From Ktedonobacteraceae bacterium (lineage in GTDB: Bacteria; Chloroflexota; Ktedonobacteria; Ktedonobacterales; Ktedonobacteraceae), in the NCBI GenBank assembly GCA_035653615.1, contig DASRBN010000030.1, forward strand, positions 1-64,000: 64,000 bases of DNA, read 5' to 3'. The position numbers and the translations under genes are program-made. Of the stretch, positions 1 to 7,764 are shown one piece after another. Under the pieces are notes generated by a model that worked only from the letters and a program-made list of their open reading frames with translations, was not told the DNA's origin and did no database searches. The stretch's first letter is position 1, and each line of letters starts with the position of its first letter.

Positions 1-135
1 AAGCCGCCCCCAAGAGGACTCTTCCCATCGCTCTGCGGAGCGATCAAGATCCCAGGCAGATGACCTGGTGGATAGACCGCGCGTGTGAGCCGGGCAACCG
101 GCGCAGCGGAGCGGCCCTAATGATCGTACGGCTTG
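1..135 (+). rRNA. rrl: 23S ribosomal RNA, 3' end (partial)
   Basis: The sequence follows the known 3' terminal part of bacterial 23S rRNA: a CCCAGGCAGATGACCTGG hairpin, GTGGATAGACCGCGCGTGTGAGC, which matches the conserved GATAGGCCGGGTGTGTAAGC segment, and a terminal ...CCCTAATGATCGTACGGCTTG, which matches the conserved ...TACTAAT...GGCTTG end. The gene is cut by the window edge, so only about the last 135 nt are seen and the end is estimated to within a few bases. The following 200 bases hold no sequence resembling 5S rRNA. Confidence 0.85.
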
Positions 136-341
136 TTTCCCAACAGGCCACTTTGCGAATATCCTATATCTTCGCCAACATGACTCCATCGACGCGAGAT
201 ACGTTTCATCTTGGATGAGCGTCTGACTCGTCGCTGGTGGTGTGTTTCTCACGCTTCAAGACCGCTGGTGAGCCTCTGCTCATCTCTTGCCTGGTCTCGG
301 CAAAATTGAGGTAATTGTAAACAATCTGCAAACAGTTGACG
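136..341 (+). other. 23S downstream spacer without a recognisable gene
   Basis: This stretch lies between the 23S end and the palindromic terminator. I looked for the conserved 5S rRNA core (CCGAACNCGGAAGT) and for tRNA T-arms and found neither. It is probably the transcribed trailer of the rRNA operon, including the part that would pair with the 23S leader for processing. Confidence 0.4.
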
Positions 342-380
342 ACGAAAAAGGATCAGCTTCGAAAGCTGATCCTTTTTCGT
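342..380. terminator. Perfect palindromic terminator shared by the rRNA operon and glc operon
   Basis: ACGAAAAAGGATCAGCTT at 342-359 pairs without mismatch with 363-380 across a three-base loop. The arms carry A5/T5 tracts on both strands, so the hairpin can work in both directions: for the rRNA operon arriving on the plus strand and for glcF, which stops 34 bases further on the minus strand. Confidence 0.75.
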
Positions 381-413
381 TTTGCAAACGAGGAAAGTTG
401 TCGATTTCCTGTA

Positions 414-2009
414 TTACTCTCGTTTGCGTCGCCTGACCAGCAAGAAACCAATTGCTATCCCAACACTGATAGCTATGACTCGATTGCGGCGTCTAATCTT
501 CTCTTTTAGAACATCTTGTGCAGGAATGGTATACAGGCCACCGGTCAGATATGCCTCATCAAGTAACTGAATCGGGTGGACAACGTCCAGTTCCATTCCC
601 CTCTGGCGGGCGCCCAGTGCAATTTGCATCATGCAGCCTGGATTAGCAGTGGCGATGGCGTTTGCTCCGGTTGCTAGAATATTATTCATCTTGCGCTCTA
701 GAAGCTGAGAGGCCATCTCCTGGTTGGTGATGTTGTAGATACCGGCGCTGCCGCAGCACCAGTCGGCCTCTTTTAAATCGACAATCTTCAGTCCCGGGAT
801 AGCCTTCAGTAGTTGTACCGGCTGCTGTTTGATCTTCTGACCATGATACAGGTGACAGGCGTGGTGATAGGTAATGGTGCGCGGCACTGCCCCCATTTCG
901 CGATTCAGATCAATGCCTGCCAGGAATTCGTTCACGTCCTTTACCTTCGCGCTGAATGCTTCGGCGCGTTTAGCGTATGCAGGATCGTCGCGCAGCAGGT
1001 GACCGTACTCCTTCAGGTTGGAGCCGCAGCCTGCTGAATTGATAATGATAGCATCGCAGTGATATGGCTCAAACACATCAATGTTATGACGGGCAAGTTG
1101 CCTGCCGCGTTCCGCCTCTCCAGCATGGACATGCAGTGCTCCGCAGCATTGCTGGAGAGGCGGCGTAATCACTTCACAGCCGTTGGCCGTCAGAACGCGA
1201 ATGGTCGCCTCGTTAATGTCGCGGTAGACCTGGTCCATGATGCAGCCACTGATGAAGCCGACGCGGTAGCGTTTTCTGCCAGGAGCAGGGGTGATTTCCG
1301 GCAAGGGTGCGGGTATCAGGTCACCGCTTGCGGCTGGCATGAGTTCTTCGGGCGTTTTCAATTTGCCCTGAAATGGAGTGGGCAAGTTGTTCACGGCGTC
1401 GAGCAGTCCGGTACGGTGTACCAGGGCTTGCAGGCCGCTTCTCTGGTATATTTTCAAGCCTGCAAATACCAGGGAGGTAACCAGGCGCGATGGGAGCATA
1501 ATATCAAAAAAGAAACGCCGCAGGAATCGTTCTGTGAGATTTTCCAGCCTGGGACTTTTATCTTCACGCTCATGCAGGGGGAAATTAAGCGTGCCTTGGG
1601 GTTCAGGAAGTTCATCTTTTGCCCGCCATTGGCCGTTTGTGATATAGCTATGTGCCACCTCAAGCTGGATTTGTTCACGGGCGGCCTCGATCAATTTGCC
1701 GAATTGCACACCGGAAGGGCAGGCGGTCTCGCAGGCCCGACATCCCAGGCAGCAGTACATGTGATCCACAAACTCAGGGGAAATCTCCATGCGCCCCTCG
1801 GCTACAGCCTGCATCTGATAAATGCGCCCGCGCGGAGAGTCCATTTCTACTCCCAGCACGGCATACGTTGGGCAGGTGGGCAGGCAGAAACCGCAGTGGA
1901 TGCACTGGCGCATCAAGTCGTAGGTATGCGTATGACGACGTAATGGCCCCTGGCTGGGCGCTACGTGCTGCGTCGATAAAGTGGGTGAGTTTGTTGATTC
2001 TGCGGGCAT
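414..2009 (-). CDS. glcF: Glycolate oxidase iron-sulfur subunit GlcF, C-terminally membrane anchored
   Basis: This 531-aa protein is the ferredoxin-like electron-transfer subunit of glycolate oxidase, which oxidises glycolate to glyoxylate. Two [4Fe-4S] motifs are visible: C36/C39/C42/C46 (CIHCGFCLPTC) and C87/C90/C93/C97 (CLGCRACETAC). Two cysteine-rich CCG signatures (QQCCGALH, DWCCGSAG) mark the repeated heterodisulfide-reductase-type domain. The protein is longer than typical GlcF (about 410 aa): it has an extra segment around residues 125-235, and it ends in a hydrophobic stretch (about 508-525) followed by RRRKRE, which looks like a membrane tail anchor. The ATG start has an AGGAGG site 5-6 nt upstream. 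It is the last gene of the glcD-glcE-methyltransferase-glcF cluster and ends at the palindromic terminator. Confidence 0.88.
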   Translation of the reverse strand: MPAESTNSPTLSTQHVAPSQGPLRRHTHTYDLMRQCIHCGFCLPTCPTYAVLGVEMDSPRGRIYQMQAVAEGRMEISPEFVDHMYCCLGCRACETACPSGVQFGKLIEAAREQIQLEVAHSYITNGQWRAKDELPEPQGTLNFPLHEREDKSPRLENLTERFLRRFFFDIMLPSRLVTSLVFAGLKIYQRSGLQALVHRTGLLDAVNNLPTPFQGKLKTPEELMPAASGDLIPAPLPEITPAPGRKRYRVGFISGCIMDQVYRDINEATIRVLTANGCEVITPPLQQCCGALHVHAGEAERGRQLARHNIDVFEPYHCDAIIINSAGCGSNLKEYGHLLRDDPAYAKRAEAFSAKVKDVNEFLAGIDLNREMGAVPRTITYHHACHLYHGQKIKQQPVQLLKAIPGLKIVDLKEADWCCGSAGIYNITNQEMASQLLERKMNNILATGANAIATANPGCMMQIALGARQRGMELDVVHPIQLLDEAYLTGGLYTIPAQDVLKEKIRRRNRVIAISVGIAIGFLLVRRRKRE

Positions 2010-2060
2010 TTCTACCTCCTCGTATGAACCAGAAATACAGGACTATGAAATCTGCCAGAG

Positions 2061-3209
2061 TTATGACTTCGCTACAAGTGGCCGCGCCGTAACGACCGTC
2101 ACTTCCTGCCGGTTATGGAAAAGCTGATGAGCCTGTACAATGTTGAAGTACCTGCTCAAAAGATGTAAAGCCTCCCTCAGGTTCTTCAATGGGTCTATAC
2201 TGGCTGTTGCATGTGGCAACTTGAGCGTGCTGATGATGAAACCATCGCGCCGCAAGCATTTGCCCGCCTGAACCAGCAAGCGGGAAGCTTCTCGCGCATC
2301 CATGCGCATATCGTTAGCGATTATATCGAACTGGCGGTGCTTTTTCACGGCATCTTCGAGATACACTTCGGCATAACCACGAAAATGCTCCAGGCGCTGC
2401 GCGTGAGGTGAACGCAGCAGGCGCGGGTCAAGTTTAGCCGGATCAACCGCTACGACGCTTAATCCGGCCTCCAGCAACAACCGCGTCCAGCCGCCGGGAG
2501 CTGCACCGAGGTCGAGCGCGCGCCCGTGCGGTGGCAGCGAAAGCCCAAAGACTTCCAGGGCCTCCAGTAGTTTGAATTCGGCACGGCTGATCTGCTCGTC
2601 TGTCTGGGCAAAATGGCGCATGCCGCCCGGCCACGGACTCAGATTATCGCTGGCGAGCGAGATGCCGCTGTATGCTTTATCTGAGGCGCAGAGCAATGAC
2701 ACGATGATCTGTGGCTTTTTAATGGATTCTACCGCGCCGGTCTCTTCGGCGATAGCTTCAGCAAGTTGCTGGTTCAAGCGCCCACCGCTATATGGACGGT
2801 CGATAGTGGCTCTGGTTTGTGCCTCGCTTTGCACAAAACGGGTCTGCACCGCGAAACGTTGCCCTGGTTCCAGCAAGGGAAAGGTAGGCAGTTCCGCGAT
2901 AGCTAAGGCCAGTTCGCCTATGTCCTTTTCTGTATTGGACAGGGTGACGATTGCCTGCACAGGGGCGAGGTGACGCACGAAGATGGGCCGCTGCTCAGCA
3001 ACACGATGCATGAATTCTGGAGTGTTGGGAACGCTGCAAAGAGCAATACCGGGGGCCAGCACTTCATGGAGCATGAGGCGTCTATTTATGTGCTTCAGTT
3101 CGTCTAACGCGGCATCCAGAAATTCGGGGTGTGCGGTGAAGATCAGCGTAGGAACTGAAGTATCTGTCTGTTCTTTGTTGTTGCCATCTGGCCATATTTG
3201 CTGGTTCAC
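2061..3209 (-). CDS. FtsJ/RlmM-like rRNA 2'-O-ribose methyltransferase
   Basis: The C-terminal half of this 382-aa protein has the FtsJ Rossmann fold: the SAM loop DLGAAPGGWTRLLLEAG, then a K-D-K-E tetrad in RAEFKLLEA, NDMRMD, STLKLPH and NRQEVTVV. The N-terminal half resembles the THUMP-like region of RlmM-type enzymes, so it probably methylates a ribose of 23S rRNA; the exact target is unknown. The start is GTG, and the GTGA overlap with the glcE stop means translation is coupled. A glcF gene follows after 51 bases. An RNA methyltransferase inside a glycolate oxidase operon is unexpected, and nothing in the protein suggests a role in glycolate metabolism. Confidence 0.78.
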   Translation of the reverse strand: MNQQIWPDGNNKEQTDTSVPTLIFTAHPEFLDAALDELKHINRRLMLHEVLAPGIALCSVPNTPEFMHRVAEQRPIFVRHLAPVQAIVTLSNTEKDIGELALAIAELPTFPLLEPGQRFAVQTRFVQSEAQTRATIDRPYSGGRLNQQLAEAIAEETGAVESIKKPQIIVSLLCASDKAYSGISLASDNLSPWPGGMRHFAQTDEQISRAEFKLLEALEVFGLSLPPHGRALDLGAAPGGWTRLLLEAGLSVVAVDPAKLDPRLLRSPHAQRLEHFRGYAEVYLEDAVKKHRQFDIIANDMRMDAREASRLLVQAGKCLRRDGFIISTLKLPHATASIDPLKNLREALHLLSRYFNIVQAHQLFHNRQEVTVVTARPLVAKS

Positions 3210-4540
3210 AGGCCCCCCACAAAGCGACCGCGCACGAATGTACCCTTGGGATCAAATTGCAATTTGAGACGCTGCATCAGGTAGAAATCGGCGCCAGGTT
3301 CGCCCCACACGCTGATGAGCCGCTTGAGATCGACAGGGCAGCGCTCTACGACCAGGCTACCATGAGCAGCTCTGGCTTTCAGGCGCATCTCGGCGATTGC
3401 CTCGACCAGGCGAGGAGTAGCGTCGACTGGGCGCAATTCGATATAAAGAATCCCGTTACCTGCATGCGCCACAACTGCGGATTCAAGCTCGTGATGACGG
3501 CAGATGGCATCTAGCTCCTGAAGATAAGTGGCAACCTGCGATACCAGAATGGCGGCTTTGCAGGTGACCGATCCACGCGTATGTTCGCGTATGACCTGCC
3601 AGAATTGCTGCTGATCCTTCCCTGTCAGGTCATCGCTGAGCAAAGCGCTGTGTTTGCGTGCCAGTAAACGAGCCTCGTCCAACTGCCGATCAATGGTTGC
3701 CAGCGAACCCTCAAAATCAATAGCTAACGTATAGCCATCGGTCGGAAGCCGCAGGCCAAAGAAATCGCTCATATCGCTGGCCGCGCCCGCGTCTATCAAC
3801 TCGATAGCGGATGGCGTGAGCAGGGAGCCAAGGATAGCCGTCACCGTATGCATGGCATCTGTGACATTCGAATAGGTGAGTAACAAGGTGCGCTCTTTCG
3901 AAGGAAGCGGTTGCAGTTTGAAATTCGCATCGATGATAATACCAAGCGTTCCTAGAGAGCCGATATAGAGCTTATTGAGGTCGTACCCGGCCACATTTTT
4001 AACGACTTTGCCGCCGCTGCGCCCAATTTCGCCATCGGCCTGCACGACATGTAGTCCGATTACCATATCACGGGCTGTACCATAACGCAGGCGTTTGGGG
4101 CCACTGGCATTCGAGGCTAAGATGCCACCAATGGTTGCCTGTTGAGCATCGGGTGGATCGAGCGCCAGCCACTGCCCTTTTTTCGCCAGTTGAGCCTGGA
4201 GCGCGGCTAAAGTAAGCCCTGCTTCCACATGGCAGGTGAGGTCGGGGGCTTCATGCTCAAGCAGGCGCGTCAATTGCGTCGTTTCGATCATCATATCTAT
4301 GCGTTCGGGGATATCACCCAGGTCGATGCGCGAACCGCCCCCGCGAGCAAGGACGGTCAGATCTTGCTGGTTTGCAAGCGCCGTGACGAGCGCGACCTGT
4401 TCGGCGTTGGCTGGCATGACGACCATGCGAGGCAGTATACCATCGATGCTATAATCGCGTAGCTCATCGGGATCGATGGTTACGTTGATGCCGGGAATGG
4501 ATTGCTGAAGCGTCGTTGCAAACGTTTCGATCTCAACCAT
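3206..4540 (-). CDS. glcE: Glycolate oxidase FAD-binding subunit GlcE
   Basis: The 444-aa protein is of the VAO/PCMH flavoprotein type. The N-terminal FAD-binding domain shows VLARGGGSRIDLGDIP, DPPDAQQATIGGILASNASGPKRLRYGTARD and GGKVVKNVAGYDLNKLYIGSLGTLGII, the last being a typical GlcE signature. The C-terminal part matches the FAD-linked oxidase cap. It is longer than E. coli GlcE (about 350 aa). It lies 27 nt downstream of glcD and shares four bases with the methyltransferase start. It is expected to form the membrane-associated GlcDEF complex. Confidence 0.87.
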   Translation of the reverse strand: MVEIETFATTLQQSIPGINVTIDPDELRDYSIDGILPRMVVMPANAEQVALVTALANQQDLTVLARGGGSRIDLGDIPERIDMMIETTQLTRLLEHEAPDLTCHVEAGLTLAALQAQLAKKGQWLALDPPDAQQATIGGILASNASGPKRLRYGTARDMVIGLHVVQADGEIGRSGGKVVKNVAGYDLNKLYIGSLGTLGIIIDANFKLQPLPSKERTLLLTYSNVTDAMHTVTAILGSLLTPSAIELIDAGAASDMSDFFGLRLPTDGYTLAIDFEGSLATIDRQLDEARLLARKHSALLSDDLTGKDQQQFWQVIREHTRGSVTCKAAILVSQVATYLQELDAICRHHELESAVVAHAGNGILYIELRPVDATPRLVEAIAEMRLKARAAHGSLVVERCPVDLKRLISVWGEPGADFYLMQRLKLQFDPKGTFVRGRFVGGL

Positions 4541-4567
4541 CAGTCTTTTCCTTACAATTGATCTACA

Positions 4568-6037
4568 TCACAATTGTTTTACGTCGGCACAACGTCCTGG
4601 CAGCGGGAAGAGCTTTCCTGGATTGAATAACTGGCGCGGATTCCATGCCTCGCGCACCTGTTGCATGATGCGCAAATCGACGGGATTGAAGATCAAGGCC
4701 ATTTCTTCCTGTTTCTCAATGCCGACTCCGTGTTCTCCTGTGATCGTGCCTCCTACCTCAGCACAGACGGCCAGTATCTCATGTCCTGCCTTGCGCACGC
4801 GCTCGACCTCGCCGGGCACCTGCGAATCGAAGAGGATGAGCGGGTGCAGATTGCCGTCACCGGCGTGAAAGACATTGCCGACCCGCAAACCATAGCTGGT
4901 ACAGATCTCCTCGACGCGCCGCAGGACGTAAGGCAAACGAGTACGAGGCACAACACCATCCTGGACATAAAATTCAGGGCTGATGCGCCCGACGGCGCCA
5001 AATGCATTCTTGCGCCCTGCCCAGAATAGCTGTCGCTCCGTTTCATTCGCAGCGATGCGCACGGTGCGCGCGTGATGCTTATTGCAGATATTGACGATCT
5101 GCTCGACCTGTTCGGCGACGCTTTCACGAATACCCTCGGCCTCCATGAGCAGAACGGCGGCGGCGTCCATAGGATAGCCTGCATGTGTGTCAGCCTCCAC
5201 CGCCTGCAAGATCATGCGGTCCATCATTTCGATGGCGGCGGGTATGACACCGGAAGCGATGATCTCGGAAACGGTATTCGAAGCATCATCCATGGTGTCG
5301 AAGACGGCCACCATAGTCTTGACGGCTTCGGGCAAATGTACCATGCGCACAATGATTTTGGTAACGATACACAGCGTTCCCTCAGACCCGATGATCAAGC
5401 CGGTGAGATCATATCCTGGTGTATCATATGTCTGGCCGCCCACCTGCACGATATCACCCTCCGGGGTAACAATTTCCAATCCCAATACATGGTTGGTCGT
5501 AACGCCGTAGATGAGCGTATGCGGGCCGCCCGCGTTTTCGCCGACATTGCCGCCGATAGTGCAGGAACGCTGGCTGCTCGGATCGGGTACATAATAGAAT
5601 CCCTGCGGATTGAGCGCATTACTCAGATGAAGATTGACCAGGCCGGGTTGAACAACCGCCCGCAGATTCTCGTAATCAATCTCGAGGATGCGGTTCATAC
5701 GCGCGAACGCGATAACGATTCCGCCATAAATAGGGATGGCGCCTCCACTCAGGCCGGTGCCTGCGCCCCTGGGAACAACAGGGACGTTGTGATAGGCAGC
5801 AATTTTGACAATAGCCGCTACCTCCTCCGTCGTTGCGGGCAGCACGACGATATCAGGGGTGCTGCGATCAATTGAGGCATCGTACTCGTAAAGCATCAAA
5901 TCATAGGGTGTGTGCAGGACATAACGCGCTCCAAGCAAGGCACTCAATTCATGCACGACAAGAGCTTTTTTCGATGCGGACATGCGCTCGAATGCAGGGG
6001 CGGTAGCAGGTGATGATGGAATTTCTGCGATGCTCAT
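4568..6037 (-). CDS. glcD: Glycolate oxidase catalytic subunit GlcD
   Basis: This 489-aa flavoprotein is the larger FAD subunit of glycolate oxidase. Visible signatures are PRGAGTGLSGGAIP (PCMH-type FAD site), SQRSCTIGGNVGENAGGPHTL, GYDLTGLIIGSEGTLCI and, near the C-terminus, HAGDGNLHPLILFD and GEHGVGIEKQ, all typical of GlcD/D-lactate dehydrogenases. I chose the ATG at 6037 over the upstream in-frame ATG at 6076 because GAGGGG lies 8-9 nt before it and the extra 13 residues are not family-like. It is the first gene of the glc cluster. D-lactate dehydrogenase is the alternative, but co-occurrence with GlcE and GlcF favours glycolate. Confidence 0.9.
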   Translation of the reverse strand: MSIAEIPSSPATAPAFERMSASKKALVVHELSALLGARYVLHTPYDLMLYEYDASIDRSTPDIVVLPATTEEVAAIVKIAAYHNVPVVPRGAGTGLSGGAIPIYGGIVIAFARMNRILEIDYENLRAVVQPGLVNLHLSNALNPQGFYYVPDPSSQRSCTIGGNVGENAGGPHTLIYGVTTNHVLGLEIVTPEGDIVQVGGQTYDTPGYDLTGLIIGSEGTLCIVTKIIVRMVHLPEAVKTMVAVFDTMDDASNTVSEIIASGVIPAAIEMMDRMILQAVEADTHAGYPMDAAAVLLMEAEGIRESVAEQVEQIVNICNKHHARTVRIAANETERQLFWAGRKNAFGAVGRISPEFYVQDGVVPRTRLPYVLRRVEEICTSYGLRVGNVFHAGDGNLHPLILFDSQVPGEVERVRKAGHEILAVCAEVGGTITGEHGVGIEKQEEMALIFNPVDLRIMQQVREAWNPRQLFNPGKLFPLPGRCADVKQL

Positions 6038-6152
6038 GGTGGTATTTCCCCTCAATCGCTGCCACAGAGTGGGCAAGCAATAGACTCCTGACCAACGGCT
6101 GTTCTAAGTTGATGATACCATGCGAATCGGGCTATGGGAAGATGGGAATCTA

Positions 6153-7040
6153 TCAAGAAGGCCGGAAGAGCCGCCAGCACCAGAAGAGCATCAGAGCGAG
6201 AGCGATTACGAGTATGGTTAATAGAATACGACGAACGGTGTCTGAAACATTGTTTGTGGCAGGGGATGGCGATGGAACAGCGAGAGAGGCGCTCGTTATC
6301 GCTGTTGGGCTAGCTACAGCAGTTGGAAGCTGTAACCTGTTCCACGCTATCTGCGTTCCATCCACTATTGTTGGTGTATAGCCTGGATACCCTGCTCCAC
6401 CGCCAGAACCGCCAGAGCCACCGGAACCTCCAGGACTCGATTTAGTGGGAGTCGGTGTCTTTTTAGGCGTTACATTACTGGCAGCAATGGTTGGGGAAAG
6501 CGTGACTTGTAAGGTGCTGGCGCCATCAGGTACGCGAGCATAGGATTGATCGGGGCCAAGCGCGGGAATAGTCAGCTGGTCAATGGTTACACCGCTGATA
6601 TTGAAGCTCAAAGTGATGCCAGAACCAAGATAGGATGAGCCTTCATCTGGAAAAATGACAAGGTAATCATGCGCAGCAATGGCGCTGTTGAGAGGAAAGT
6701 AATATGGATATGGATTGGTATTGCTGGTAAAACTGGCATGTGAAGCGTACAGATCAAGCGCCTGATTGGTTGTATTATAGAGTTCAACCCACGAATCCGT
6801 GGTGTAAGAGGGCTTGCCTTGATCCAGGCAGTTCCATACTGTAGCAGGTGCGTAAAGTACTTCGTTGATTACCACAATATGCTGGTACGCGGGAGCGGGG
6901 ACAAGCGGACCGGGCACAGGCGGAGGGACGGACGGCGCGCAGCCATGAGAACCGGCGGCATGAAGAGGCAAAGCAGACAGGCAGGAGAGCAGGGTCAAGA
7001 CCAGTAGGGCAACTACAAACGATACCCGCAGCCGCACCAC
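6153..7040 (-). CDS. Secreted, membrane-anchored lamin-tail domain protein
   Basis: This 295-aa protein has an N-terminal signal peptide (about residues 3-28). It then carries a lamin-tail (LTD) domain at roughly 50-190, recognised by HIVVINEVLYAP, DSWVELYNTTNQALDLYA, HDYLVIFP and DQSYARVPDG. A Ser/Gly/Thr-rich linker (GGSGGSGGSGGGAG) follows, then a C-terminal hydrophobic segment with a short basic tail, so the LTD is presented outside the cell. LTDs are immunoglobulin-like modules often found in bacterial surface proteins; the ligand is unknown. The GTG start has AAGGAGG five bases upstream. The next gene downstream is glcD after a 115-nt gap. Confidence 0.72.
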   Translation of the reverse strand: MVRLRVSFVVALLVLTLLSCLSALPLHAAGSHGCAPSVPPPVPGPLVPAPAYQHIVVINEVLYAPATVWNCLDQGKPSYTTDSWVELYNTTNQALDLYASHASFTSNTNPYPYYFPLNSAIAAHDYLVIFPDEGSSYLGSGITLSFNISGVTIDQLTIPALGPDQSYARVPDGASTLQVTLSPTIAASNVTPKKTPTPTKSSPGGSGGSGGSGGGAGYPGYTPTIVDGTQIAWNRLQLPTAVASPTAITSASLAVPSPSPATNNVSDTVRRILLTILVIALALMLFWCWRLFRPS

Positions 7041-7074
7041 AAGGCCCTCCTTACGGTATCAGTTTTCTTTGAAG

Positions 7075-7260
7075 TTATTGATAGAGGCTTTCGTAAAGCA
7101 CTTTCCGCCGGCGTGGAAGCCGGTCGTTGATGGCGTGCCGCAACGCCCCGACGCTACTTTCGCCAAGGGTAAAAGCAACGATTGAACCAATAATAACCCC
7201 GCAAACTCCACCTAGCGCAATGCCCTCAAGAAACATGCGATTTCGAAAAAATGTCAACAT
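7075..7260 (-). CDS. Small single-pass membrane protein, unknown function
   Basis: This 61-aa protein has one predicted membrane helix (about residues 11-33, rich in Gly/Ile/Val) and a strongly basic C-terminal segment with LPRRRKVLYESLYQ. An AAAGGTGAT site precedes the ATG at suitable spacing. It lies between rsfS and the lamin-tail gene on the same strand with gaps of 21 and 34 nt, which supports a real, co-transcribed gene. The glycine-rich helix recalls YtxH-type small proteins, but similarity is too weak to assign a family. Confidence 0.55.
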   Translation of the reverse strand: MLTFFRNRMFLEGIALGGVCGVIIGSIVAFTLGESSVGALRHAINDRLPRRRKVLYESLYQ

Positions 7261-7281
7261 TGATCACCTTTTCTGATTGGT

Positions 7282-7641
7282 TTATTGCAGGTACACTACA
7301 GTCTTTGCATCATTCCAGAGGCGCTCCAGGCGGTAATATTCCCGTTCCTGTTTCCCGAAGATGTGTACAATAATATCACCAAAGTCCAGCAATAGCCAGC
7401 CGGTTTCGGCAACGCCCTCTCGATGAAGCAGCCTGGCTCCCTGCTTCTCTAATTGCTCTTCAACGGCTTCAGCAATTGCTTGTATCTGGCGCGTATTATT
7501 GCCGCTACAAATGACAAAGTAGTCCGCAATGGTACTTACGTCTCGAATATCGAGCAATATCACATCCGAAGCTTTTTTATCGGACGCGGCATCGACCGCT
7601 GTTCTTGCCAATTGTCCTGAGTCTAAAAGGACTCCTTCCAC
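7282..7641 (-). CDS. rsfS: Ribosomal silencing factor RsfS
   Basis: The ~119-aa protein matches the RsfS/Iojap family, which binds ribosomal protein uL14 and blocks subunit joining when nutrients are low. Diagnostic segments are KKASDVILLDIRDVSTIADYF, VICSGNNTRQIQAIAEAVEEQL, GWLLLDFGDIIVHIF and YYRLERLW. Two in-frame GTG codons compete as start (7647 and 7641); the second is preferred because AAAAGGAG ends five bases before it, while the first overlaps that site. A strong promoter lies about 45 nt upstream. Confidence 0.9.
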   Translation of the reverse strand: MEGVLLDSGQLARTAVDAASDKKASDVILLDIRDVSTIADYFVICSGNNTRQIQAIAEAVEEQLEKQGARLLHREGVAETGWLLLDFGDIIVHIFGKQEREYYRLERLWNDAKTVVYLQ

Positions 7642-7686
7642 ATTCACTCCTTTTCAATCCCGTTTCAATATATTCGTTGTGCCCGC

Positions 7687-7716
7687 ATTATAGCACGGAT
7701 ACGCAACTGTTGTTAA
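7687..7716 (-). promoter_or_regulatory. Sigma-70 type promoter for rsfS
   Basis: On the minus strand TTAACA (7711-7716) and TATAAT (7687-7692) are separated by 18 bases, and TGC just before the -10 box gives an extended -10 element. It points at rsfS, whose start is about 45 bases downstream. Confidence 0.6.
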
Positions 7717-7764
7717 TAGTACGCAGGACTGGACGAAAAGTTCACCAGACGGGCAGAGATGCGA

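Noticed and set aside
136-341. Possible 5S rRNA or tRNA after 23S
   Set aside because: The conserved 5S core and tRNA T-arm sequences are absent.
1059-1943. Long plus-strand reading frame (294 codons)
   Set aside because: It lies fully inside glcF on the other strand, lacks a ribosome site, and its translation has no family resemblance, while glcF has clear iron-sulfur motifs.
5072-5875. Long plus-strand reading frame (267 codons)
   Set aside because: It mirrors glcD on the opposite strand. High GC at third positions opens such shadow frames.
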